Of a stretch of DNA of 40,364 nt, positions 17,790 through 25,981 are shown piece after piece; within the stretch, counting starts at the first letter, position 1, and each line of letters begins with the position of its first letter. A program made the position numbers and the translations under genes. Source of the DNA: Alphaproteobacteria bacterium (GTDB lineage: Bacteria > Pseudomonadota > Alphaproteobacteria > Caulobacterales > Aquidulcibacteraceae); contig JAIXTH010000296.1 in assembly GCA_027484265.1 (NCBI GenBank), positions 1-40,364 of the forward strand. The letters run 5' to 3'. The notes under the pieces were generated by a model, which had not been told where the DNA came from, did no database searches, and worked only from the letters and a program-made list of their open reading frames with translations.

Positions 17790-18563
17790 TCAGCCATCCG
17801 GCCAGCCGGGCAGCCGACCACCGGCGAACACCGCCTCCGCCTCCGGCGTGAACCGGCCGGCGCCAGCCTCCGACGGATGCAGGTCCAGCCCCTTGAGCAG
17901 ACTCAGCGGCGCGCGCGAACCCTTGCGGGCCAGCACCAGAACCCGCTTGGCCGGCTGGTCCGCTGCCGGGCGCAGCGGATAGACCCGCACATCCCCCGCC
18001 CGCCCCGGCAGCCAGGCCAGGATCTCGCCCAGCCGGTCGGCCCGGTGCAGCACCAGCACCCGGCCCTTGGGCGCCGCCAGCTTGAACATCGCCTTCAGCC
18101 AGTCTTCCAGTGGCACCCCTGCGACCCACGCCGCCATCCGCGCCTGTGCCGGCGGCCGGATCGCGCGCAGGTCATCGAAGAACGGCGGATTGGAGAACAC
18201 GAGGTCGAACGACCCCGCCAGCTCCGGCGCGGGCAACAGCGCGTCGGCCTCGATCACCCGGACCCGCCCCTCCAGGGCATTGGCCCCCACATTGCGCCGG
18301 GCCAGCGCCGCGGCGCCAGGCTCCCTCTCGATCCCGGTGAAGCAGGTGGCGGGCGCGAGGGTGGCGGCGGCCAGCATGGCCGTGCCTACCCCGCAGCCGA
18401 CATCCGCAGCTTTCGCGGCCTCAAGCCCGGCGACGGCCGCACCCAGCACCAGCGCATCCATCCCTGCCCGATAGCCTTCTGCAGGCTGATGGATGGCCAG
18501 ACGACCGTCGAGGAACAGGTCATGGGTTGTCGCCGGAGCGGTGGGTGTGCTGTCAGGCTCCAT
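17790..18563 (-). CDS. tRNA1(Val) A37 N6-methyltransferase-like (TrmN6 family) SAM methyltransferase
   Basis: DLFLDGRLAIHQPAEGYRAGMDALVLGAAV, VGCGVGTAMLAAA, FDLVFSNPPFF (NPPF motif). Confidence 0.88.
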   Translation of the reverse strand: MEPDSTPTAPATTHDLFLDGRLAIHQPAEGYRAGMDALVLGAAVAGLEAAKAADVGCGVGTAMLAAATLAPATCFTGIEREPGAAALARRNVGANALEGRVRVIEADALLPAPELAGSFDLVFSNPPFFDDLRAIRPPAQARMAAWVAGVPLEDWLKAMFKLAAPKGRVLVLHRADRLGEILAWLPGRAGDVRVYPLRPAADQPAKRVLVLARKGSRAPLSLLKGLDLHPSEAGAGRFTPEAEAVFAGGRLPGWPDG

Positions 18564-18822
18564 CCGGGTCCCCGTCGTCGAAACAGTCGTCGGGCCAGTC
18601 GTCGATGGCTTCCCAGGCGCCGGCCTGGATGGCTTCGATCAGGCCCCGGGCCCGGTCGGCCTGCGTTGCGGCCACGCACAGGCGCCTCGGAATGGCTCCG
18701 ATCGAGCCTTCAACGGCTGCTGCGTGTTCGTCGAACACCACACACTGAATGGCGGCGTCGCGCAGCACCGCCTGTGCCAGCGACAGAAGGACGATGTCAT
18801 TGGTCTTCAGGACGGTTTCCAT
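18553..18822 (-). CDS. DUF2007 domain-containing protein
   Basis: METVLKTNDIVLLSLAQAVLRDAAIQCVVFDEHAAAVEGSIGAIPRRLCVAATQADRARGLI. Confidence 0.87.
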   Translation of the reverse strand: METVLKTNDIVLLSLAQAVLRDAAIQCVVFDEHAAAVEGSIGAIPRRLCVAATQADRARGLIEAIQAGAWEAIDDWPDDCFDDGDPDGA

Positions 18823-18957
18823 GCGGTGCTTTCCCGGGCCTGCGACCTTCTCCCGCAGCTTGCGGAGCCACCGGTTTCAGCGCGGACGCTTGACCCATCC
18901 TATCCCCCTGCGCCATGCCGGTGCAAACCGGGGCCGCAGGATGTCGCCCCTCGGAGT

Positions 18958-19980
18958 ATGCCCAGCGTGAACGTGCCCGTGCGAGCCCACGAAGCGGTCC
19001 CTGCCAGCCCTGTCGAGGCGCTGTCCGCGATCCTGTCGTCCGAGCTGACGGCGACGGATGCCGAGATTGCGGCCAGTCTGCACAGTCCGGTGGGCCTGAT
19101 CCCCGATGTGGCGCATCATCTGGTGGACGCCGGTGGCAAGCGCCTGCGGCCGCTGCTGACCCTGGCGGCGGCACGTGTCGGCGGCGGCGTGGGGCCTGGC
19201 GCGATCAAGCTGGCGGCTGCTGTCGAGTTCATCCACACCGCCACCCTGCTGCATGATGATGTGGTGGACGGATCGTCGCTGCGCCGCGGCCGCAAGGCGG
19301 CGAACCTGATCTGGGGCGAGAAGGCCAGTGTGCTGGTGGGCGATTTCCTGTTCGCCCGCGCCTTCAACATGATGGTGGCGACCGGCTCGATGCGCGTGCT
19401 CGATATCCTCGCCCGCGCCTCCAGCGTGATCGCCGAAGGCGAGGTGATGCAGCTGGCCGCCATCGCCTCGGGCGAGGCCAGCCGCGATACCTATCTCAAG
19501 GTCATCGAAGCCAAGACGGCAGCGCTGTTCGCGGCGGCCTGCGAAAGCGGCGCCATCACCGCAGGCGCCAGCGATTCCGATGTGGCCGCGCTGGCCGACT
19601 ATGGCCTGCAGCTGGGTCTGGCGTTCCAGATGGTGGATGATGCGCTGGATTACGGCGGTCTGACCCGCGAGCTGGGCAAGAATACCGGCGATGATTTCCG
19701 CGAGGGCAAGGCGACCCTGCCGCTGATCATCGCGCTGGAGCGGGCCGACGGCGACGAGCGGCTGTTCTGGCAGCGGGTGCTGGCCCGCCGCCATCAGCCC
19801 GAGGAACTGGGGCAGGCCATGGCACATCTGCGCCGGACCGGTGCGGTGGAGGCTACCGTCGAGGAGGCCCGCACCCGCATCAAGGCTGCCCGCGCCGCAC
19901 TCGACCGGCTGTCGCGGCAGGATATCGTGACGGCGCTGCTGGGTGATCTGGCGGATTATGTTGCCGCCCGCGTCAGCTGA
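18958..19980 (+). CDS. Polyprenyl (octaprenyl-type) diphosphate synthase
   Basis: GGKRLRPLLTL, LLHDDVVDGSSLRRGRKAAN (FARM), FQMVDDALDYGG (SARM); ATG 18958. Confidence 0.94.
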   Translation: MPSVNVPVRAHEAVPASPVEALSAILSSELTATDAEIAASLHSPVGLIPDVAHHLVDAGGKRLRPLLTLAAARVGGGVGPGAIKLAAAVEFIHTATLLHDDVVDGSSLRRGRKAANLIWGEKASVLVGDFLFARAFNMMVATGSMRVLDILARASSVIAEGEVMQLAAIASGEASRDTYLKVIEAKTAALFAAACESGAITAGASDSDVAALADYGLQLGLAFQMVDDALDYGGLTRELGKNTGDDFREGKATLPLIIALERADGDERLFWQRVLARRHQPEELGQAMAHLRRTGAVEATVEEARTRIKAARAALDRLSRQDIVTALLGDLADYVAARVS

Positions 19981-21042
19981 TCAGGCCGGGGGCGGCACGG
20001 GCGGGCCAAGCCTGCGCCGCACGCTGCGCACCAATACTGCTGCCGCAGCCGAAACCGACAGAAGCAGCACGAGCGGCATCCAGCCGCCGTCGTGACCGCT
20101 GGCCGCGAGGGCCAGCGCCAGGCTGCCGCACGCGGCGGTGGCACCCCACCAAAGCAGTGCCACCCGCACAGCCGGCTGCCCGCTTTGCCGCATCCACTGA
20201 TACAGGTGCTGGCGGTGCGGGCGCAGCAGGACCCACAGCCCCCCGTCATGCACCTCCCCGTCATGGCGCGCCCGCCACCCGACGGTGAGGATCACATCCG
20301 CCAGGATCGGCAGCAGGCACAAAGCCACCAGGGCTGCATTCACACCCTGCTGCGTGGCCAGGAGCCCGGTTCCCGCGAACCAGATACCCGCGAACAGCGA
20401 GCCGGTATCCCCCGCAAACAGCTTCCCGCCGGGCACGTTCCAGACCAGGAACCCGGCGCAGCCCGCGGCGCCCGCCAGTGCCAGCACCCCGGTCAGCGCC
20501 GCGCCAGGCTCCAGGGCTGCGAGGCCTGCCAGACAGACCAGCCCCACCGCCACCGACCCCAGTGCCAGGCCGTTGGAGCCGTCCATGAAGTTAACCGCAT
20601 TGGCGCACACCATCAGCCAGAGCCACGTACCGGTCAGCGCCAGCAGGACAGCCGCCACCTCCGGCAGCGCGACCGGCAGGAACCCGAGATCTGCCTGCAG
20701 GCCCGGGGCAGCACTGGCTGCGGCGACCGACAGCAGCAGCAGCTTGATGCGGGTGGGAACCACCTTGATGTCATCGACAAGCCCCAGGGCGGCGCCGAAG
20801 CTGGCCAGCATCACGATCGCCAGCAACGGGCCCGCAGGCCAGGGGCCTGCGCCGCCTGTCCCGGAGGCCAGCCAGACCGCCAGCAGCGTCCCGGCCCAGA
20901 CCCCCAGTCCGCCCGCCACGGGTGTCGGCGTCACGTGCACCTTGTGACCGCCGGGCTGGTCGCGCGGACCCCACCGCACCAGTGCGCCGCAGACCAGGAA
21001 CGAGGCGAGAGCGCCCAGCAGGAGCGCGGCGGGCAGGCTCAT
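19981..21042 (-). CDS. WecA/MraY/RgpG-type undecaprenyl-phosphate glycosyl-1-phosphate transferase
   Basis: HKVHVTPTPVAGGLGVW, GLVDDIKVVPTRIKL, NAVNFMDGSNGLALG, FAGDTGSLFAG, LLRPHRQHLYQ. Confidence 0.9.
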   Translation of the reverse strand: MSLPAALLLGALASFLVCGALVRWGPRDQPGGHKVHVTPTPVAGGLGVWAGTLLAVWLASGTGGAGPWPAGPLLAIVMLASFGAALGLVDDIKVVPTRIKLLLLSVAAASAAPGLQADLGFLPVALPEVAAVLLALTGTWLWLMVCANAVNFMDGSNGLALGSVAVGLVCLAGLAALEPGAALTGVLALAGAAGCAGFLVWNVPGGKLFAGDTGSLFAGIWFAGTGLLATQQGVNAALVALCLLPILADVILTVGWRARHDGEVHDGGLWVLLRPHRQHLYQWMRQSGQPAVRVALLWWGATAACGSLALALAASGHDGGWMPLVLLLSVSAAAAVLVRSVRRRLGPPVPPPA

Positions 21043-21947
21043 CTGCCGTCTCCCAGGACAGTGGGTGCAATCCACCAGGCCGGCTGTTGCGCGGCCAGCA
21101 GGCTGGCGGCTGCGTCACGCTGGTCCGGGCTGGCGAAGATCGCAAAGCAGGTGGCGCCCGATCCCGACATCCGCACCAGGAGAGCCCCTGTGCAGCTGCG
21201 CAGTGCCGCCAGGCAGGTGCCAATCGCCGGGATGCGCGCCACAGCAGGCACCTCGAGGTCGTTGCGGGTCCTGGCCAGCCAGCCGGCAAGGGCCGCGGTG
21301 CTGGCCAGCTCGGGCTCTGGCAGATCCGGATGGGTCAGACTGCCGAACCGGCCAATCTGATCATAGGCGGCATACACCGGCCCGGTGGGGCAGGCCACGT
21401 TCGGATTGACCAGCAGGGCGGGCAGGGGCGGCAGCACCGGGCCTGACCGCAGCCGCTCGCCCATGCCCTCCATCCAGCAGGTGCGTGCCTGCACGCAGGC
21501 GGGGACGTCCGAGCCCAGCTCTTCAGCAACCGCTTCGAGTTCAGTCAGGGTCGCCCTGAGGTCCCAGAGCCGGTTCAGGGCGCGCAGGGCTGCCGCCGCA
21601 TCCGCCGATCCGCCACCGATCCCCGACGCCACCGGCAGCTGCTTGTCCAGCACCAGCTCGGCGCCGGCCTGCGTCAGGCCGCCATGGCGGGCGAGCGCCT
21701 GCGCTGCCATCAGCACCAGGTTGCTCCCGTCCGCCGCCAGTCCGGCCGCGAACGGCCCCTCGATCCGCAGCGACAGGGCATCGGCAGGGCGCGCCTGCAG
21801 CCGGTCGCAGGCGCCCGGCGCAAATGTCACAAGCGAGGCCAGCGGATGCAGGCCCGACCGGGCCGGGGCGGCGACATGCAGTGTCAGGTTCACCTTGGCA
21901 GGCGCTGCTTCGACCACCACCCGTGCATCGGCCGCCGTAACGTCCAT
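21039..21947 (-). CDS. ispE: 4-(cytidine 5'-diphospho)-2-C-methyl-D-erythritol kinase
   Basis: APAKVNLTLHV, LPVASGIGGGSADAAAALRALN, LGSDVPACVQARTCWMEGMGERL, ALLVRMSGSGATCFAIF. Confidence 0.95.
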   Translation of the reverse strand: MDVTAADARVVVEAAPAKVNLTLHVAAPARSGLHPLASLVTFAPGACDRLQARPADALSLRIEGPFAAGLAADGSNLVLMAAQALARHGGLTQAGAELVLDKQLPVASGIGGGSADAAAALRALNRLWDLRATLTELEAVAEELGSDVPACVQARTCWMEGMGERLRSGPVLPPLPALLVNPNVACPTGPVYAAYDQIGRFGSLTHPDLPEPELASTAALAGWLARTRNDLEVPAVARIPAIGTCLAALRSCTGALLVRMSGSGATCFAIFASPDQRDAAASLLAAQQPAWWIAPTVLGDGR

Positions 21948-23770
21948 CAGCTGGCGCTCTCCGGCCGGGCCGCCAGGCGTGCGGCATTCTCGACGGCATC
22001 CAGGCCCTGCGCCAGCTTGGCCTCGATCCGCGCCGCCAGTTCCGGTGCAGGACGCAGGGCGAGTGCCTTGCTCCACTCCATCCGGGCATCATTCTCCCGC
22101 CCGACCTTCCAGTAGGCATCCCCCAGATGGTCGATGATCTCGGGCGAGGCCGGCGCCAGCATCACAGCCCGTTCCAGTGTGGAAACAGCCTCCTCGTAAT
22201 TGCCGGCGCGGTAGTGGGCCCAGCCCAGGGAATCGATGATGGCGCCGTTGCGCGGATCCAGCCGCGCCGCCTGACGCAGCAGCCGCAGCGCCTCCGGCAG
22301 GTTCTGGTTCCGGTCGGCAAGGCCATAGCCGAGGCCATTGAGATAGCTGGCATTGCGCGGTTGCAGTTCGACGGCGCGGCGCAGGTCGCGCTCGGCCTCC
22401 GGCCACCGGTCGAGGGCTTCCAGCGCGGTGCCGCGCCCGTAGTGATAGCCCGCCAGCGTCGGGTTCGACGTGCCGGCGGCGGCGGCCCCGTCGATCAGGC
22501 TGGCATAGCCCGCCACGGCCTCTGCAAAGCGCCCGTCCATCAGGTCGAAGGCGGCGCGGGCCTCGATCATGCGCGGCACGGTGCTGGTGGCGGCCGTGGT
22601 GCGCAGCAGGGTGCCGGCGGCTTCCACTTCGCCGCGCTGGCGCATCAGCCAGGCGCGGGTGATCACGGCATCCACATAGTATCCGCTGCGCGGCCCGATC
22701 TCTTCGAGGCGGAGCAGGGCCTCGCTGACGCGCCCCCGCGCCACCAGCCAGGCCGCCAGCGGGACCCGGGCCTCGTCCAGTTCAGGCTGAAGATACAAAG
22801 CAAGGCTCAGGGCGGTCACCGGCGAGGTGCCGCGCGGATCGGAGGCCTGCGCCTCGCCGATCAGGAACAGGCTCCAGACTGCGGTCTGGCGCACGTCGGG
22901 CAGGCGCGGGACGCGCCCCGCCTCGATCTGGGCCTTCAGGCTGGTGAGAAGCGGCACCTGTCCACTGGCGGCGATGCCCTGCTCGAGGGTGGCCAGCGCG
23001 GCGGCGCGGTCGCCAGCTGCAGCTTCGGCGCGGGCCTTCAGCCAGGCGACACCCACGGTCTGCTGGCCATTGTTCCAGGCGGTGCCATAGGCCAGCAGCG
23101 CACCGTCGCGGTTGCCCGACTGCTCCAGCACGAGGCCACGGGCAGCCATGGCGGCACGGCTGGCGCCGCGCGTTCCCTGCAGGTCTGCCGTGAGGGCCAG
23201 GGCCTCGTTCCAGCGGCGGCGCATGGCGTGGCCGGCTGCCTGCAGCGCCATGGCCAGCATCCGGTCCCCCGGCTCCCACGCCGGTCCCTCGAACAGGGCC
23301 GGTATCTCCTGCGGACGGCGCCGCTGGATCGCGTCCACCGCCAGCACCAGGGCGGCCGGGCCCGACCGGGCATCGGCCGGCATCCGCCTTGCCAGCCGCA
23401 GGGCCTGGGCCGGCTGTCCGGCATCGATCCAGGCATCGGTGGCACGGCGCAGCAGCCCCATGTCGGCCGGCCGCGCATCGGCAGCCCGCTCGAAGGCGCG
23501 GGCCGCCAGGATCGGGTCGTCTGCATTGCGGGCGAGGCGCCCGGCGATGGTGGCCGAGAACAGCCGCGAATCCTGCACCAGCGCCATGTCGTCGCCGCGC
23601 TGCAGCTGCACCGGTCCACCCCGCTGCTCGCTGCTCTGCACCGCGGCCTGCGCCGGCGTGGCGCCCAGCGGCACGAGGGCAACAGCGGCCAGCGCCATCA
23701 GTCCGGCACCGCGCCAGGTGTGGCGGCGCGGCAGGCGGGCAGGGAATGAGCGGGAGGTAGGCTGGGTCAA
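21947..23770 (-). CDS. Exported tetratricopeptide-repeat protein
   Basis: Signal-like N-terminus; repeated TPR units, e.g. YLNGLGYGLADRNQNLPEALRLLRQAARLDPRNGAIIDSLGWAHYRAGNYEEAVSTLERAVMLAPASPEIIDHLGDAYWKVG. Start uncertain (TTG 23770 in track). Confidence 0.9.
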   Translation of the reverse strand: MTQPTSRSFPARLPRRHTWRGAGLMALAAVALVPLGATPAQAAVQSSEQRGGPVQLQRGDDMALVQDSRLFSATIAGRLARNADDPILAARAFERAADARPADMGLLRRATDAWIDAGQPAQALRLARRMPADARSGPAALVLAVDAIQRRRPQEIPALFEGPAWEPGDRMLAMALQAAGHAMRRRWNEALALTADLQGTRGASRAAMAARGLVLEQSGNRDGALLAYGTAWNNGQQTVGVAWLKARAEAAAGDRAAALATLEQGIAASGQVPLLTSLKAQIEAGRVPRLPDVRQTAVWSLFLIGEAQASDPRGTSPVTALSLALYLQPELDEARVPLAAWLVARGRVSEALLRLEEIGPRSGYYVDAVITRAWLMRQRGEVEAAGTLLRTTAATSTVPRMIEARAAFDLMDGRFAEAVAGYASLIDGAAAAGTSNPTLAGYHYGRGTALEALDRWPEAERDLRRAVELQPRNASYLNGLGYGLADRNQNLPEALRLLRQAARLDPRNGAIIDSLGWAHYRAGNYEEAVSTLERAVMLAPASPEIIDHLGDAYWKVGRENDARMEWSKALALRPAPELAARIEAKLAQGLDAVENAARLAARPESAS

Positions 23771-23866
23771 GGAAGGTCCCCGGAAGAAGTCCGGCTCACC
23801 CTACGGCCACCCCGCCCCGCCAGCAACCGGCCAGCGGCATGGGCGTGCCCCCTCAGTCTTGGCCCC

Positions 23867-24853
23867 TCAGGCCGGGATCCGCATCCGGGCCACACGGGCA
23901 TCGAGGATCTCCTCGGCTTCGGTGATGATCCGGTCCATCAGCTGCTGGCAGGTGGGAATGTCGTGGATCAGGCCCTGCACCATCGAGGCCCAGAACACGC
24001 CCTTGGACAGATCGCCGGTATCCAGCAGCTCCTTGCCGGCGCGGCCGTTCACCAGCTCGGCCACATCCGCGAAGGTCGCGCCCGGCTCGGCCAGACGGCG
24101 CACCACTTCGGCCGACACCTCGCTCTTGCCGACCCGGGCGGTGTTCTTCAGCGAGCGGAAGATCAGGTAAGTGCCGCGTTCGTCATTGTCGACATAGGCC
24201 TGCTTGACGTTGGGGTGGATCGGCGCCTCGACGGTGGCGCAGAAACGGGTGCCCATGTTCACGCCTTCGGCTCCAAGCGTGAGGGCTGCCACCAGACCGC
24301 GCCCGTCGCCGAACCCGCCCGAGGCCAGCATCGGGATCTTCACCTTGTCCGCCGCGCAGGGAATCAGGATCAGGCCGGGGATGTCGTCCTCGCCGGGGTG
24401 ACCGGCGCATTCGAAGCCGTCGATGGAGATGGCCTGCACCCCCTTCTTCTCGGCGCTGACGGCATGGCGGACGGCGGTGCATTTGTGGATGATGCAGGTG
24501 TCGGCCTTGCGCAGCTCGGCCCAGACCTCGGCGACCGCCTGGGTTCCGGCAGTCTCGAAGATCCGCACCCCGCCCTCCAGCGCGGCGCGGGCATAGGCCG
24601 CATAGTCCGGGCTGTTCATGGTGGGGAACACGGTGATGTTCACGCCGAACGGCTTGTCGGTCATCGACTTGCAGCGCTCGATCTCGTCGCGCAGCGCCTG
24701 CGGGCTCGGCTGGGTGAGGGCGGTGAGGATGCCGAGGCCCCCGGCATTGGACACGGCGGCGGCCAGTTCGGCCACGCCGACGGACTGCATCCCGCCTTGC
24801 ACGATGGGGTGCTGGATGCCGAGCATGTCGGTGATACGGGTCTTGAATGGCAT
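23867..24853 (-). CDS. Nitronate monooxygenase / NPD-type flavin oxidoreductase
   Basis: MPFKTRITDMLGIQHPIVQGGMQSVGVAELAAAVSNAGGLGILTAL; CAGHPGEDDIPGLIL; ASGGFGDGRGLVAALTLGAEGVNMGTRFCAT. Confidence 0.94.
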   Translation of the reverse strand: MPFKTRITDMLGIQHPIVQGGMQSVGVAELAAAVSNAGGLGILTALTQPSPQALRDEIERCKSMTDKPFGVNITVFPTMNSPDYAAYARAALEGGVRIFETAGTQAVAEVWAELRKADTCIIHKCTAVRHAVSAEKKGVQAISIDGFECAGHPGEDDIPGLILIPCAADKVKIPMLASGGFGDGRGLVAALTLGAEGVNMGTRFCATVEAPIHPNVKQAYVDNDERGTYLIFRSLKNTARVGKSEVSAEVVRRLAEPGATFADVAELVNGRAGKELLDTGDLSKGVFWASMVQGLIHDIPTCQQLMDRIITEAEEILDARVARMRIPA

Positions 24854-25004
24854 GGCGTCTGTCTCCCTGATGCCGTGGTGGTCACAGCGCCGCTCTTCTT
24901 GGGGAAGCGGCTTGAGGCGCACTATGGCGCAGATTATCGGTGTGGGCCAGAACCGGCGGACGCCTGCGGCCAGGCGCGCCACTGGCCGGCCGGACGGGGG
25001 TGCG

Positions 25005-25973
25005 ATGACACATGCGATGACACGGCGCGAAGCGCTGGCGCGGCTCGATCCCGAGCTGGCATCCAGCCTGGTGGGGCCTGATGTCGACTTCACCACGGTC
25101 GACCTGCCCGCCTACCGCGCACTGGCCCGCGCTTTCCAGGCCCAGCTCTATCCGGCCCCGGACCAGCCGGTGGAGGTGGTCACCTGCCCCGGGCTCGACG
25201 GCCAGCCTGCCACGCAGGTGCGGCTGCTGCGCCCGCGCGATGGCAAGGCGCCGCGCGGGGCGCTGCTGTTTGTCCATGGCGGCGGGCTGGTGGTGGGGGA
25301 TGCGGCCACGCTGGACGGCCGCAACCAGCAGCTGGCCGATGACACCGGCTGGCTGGTGGCCGCCGCCAGCTACAGGCTGGCGCCGGATCATCGCTGGCCC
25401 GGCGCCCTGCTCGATGTGGCAGCTGCCTGGCGCTGGCTGTCCGCACAGCGCAGCGGGCTGGGTCTGAGCGGCCTGCCGCTGGTGGTCTATGGCATGAGTG
25501 CCGGGGCGGGGCTGGCGGCAGCGCTGTGCCTGTGGCTGCGGCGCGAGGGGCTGGACCAGCCCGATGGCCAGCTGCTGGTCTATCCGATGCTGGACCACCG
25601 CACCGGGCGCGGGGTGCCGCCGGAGCAGGATGGCTGGATCGGCTGGACCTGCGCCAGCAACCAGTTTGGCTGGACCAGCTATGCAGGCCCGGCGGGGCCG
25701 CCCGCCGACCTGACAGACGGCGTGTTCGCCCCGGCCCTGGCTGCCGACCTGTCGGGCCTGGCGCCGGCCTGGATCGGGGTGGGCACGCTGGACCTGTTCC
25801 TGGACGAGTGCATCGCCTATGCGGGCCGCCTCGCCGGTGACGGCGTGGACACCACGCTGCAGACCTATCCCGGCGCGGCCCATGGCTTCGTGCGCGTCAC
25901 ACAAGCCGCCTGCAGCCGCCGCTTCCAGGCCGACACGGTCGCCTGGCTCGACCGCCTGCACATCGGCCGCTGA
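25005..25973 (+). CDS. HSL/GDXG-family alpha/beta hydrolase (esterase)
   Basis: LLFVHGGGLVVGD (HGGG oxyanion motif), YGMSAGAGLAAAL (GxSxG), SYRLAPDHRWPGAL, GAAHGF; ATG 25005. Confidence 0.92.
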   Translation: MTHAMTRREALARLDPELASSLVGPDVDFTTVDLPAYRALARAFQAQLYPAPDQPVEVVTCPGLDGQPATQVRLLRPRDGKAPRGALLFVHGGGLVVGDAATLDGRNQQLADDTGWLVAAASYRLAPDHRWPGALLDVAAAWRWLSAQRSGLGLSGLPLVVYGMSAGAGLAAALCLWLRREGLDQPDGQLLVYPMLDHRTGRGVPPEQDGWIGWTCASNQFGWTSYAGPAGPPADLTDGVFAPALAADLSGLAPAWIGVGTLDLFLDECIAYAGRLAGDGVDTTLQTYPGAAHGFVRVTQAACSRRFQADTVAWLDRLHIGR

Positions 25974-25981
25974 GGAGAGCC

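Noticed and set aside
18823-18957. TTGACC-like -35 and CCGGTTT/AAACCGG repeat upstream of the polyprenyl synthase
   Set aside because: No matching -10 at proper spacing and repeat arms nearly 50 nt apart in GC-rich DNA; likely chance.
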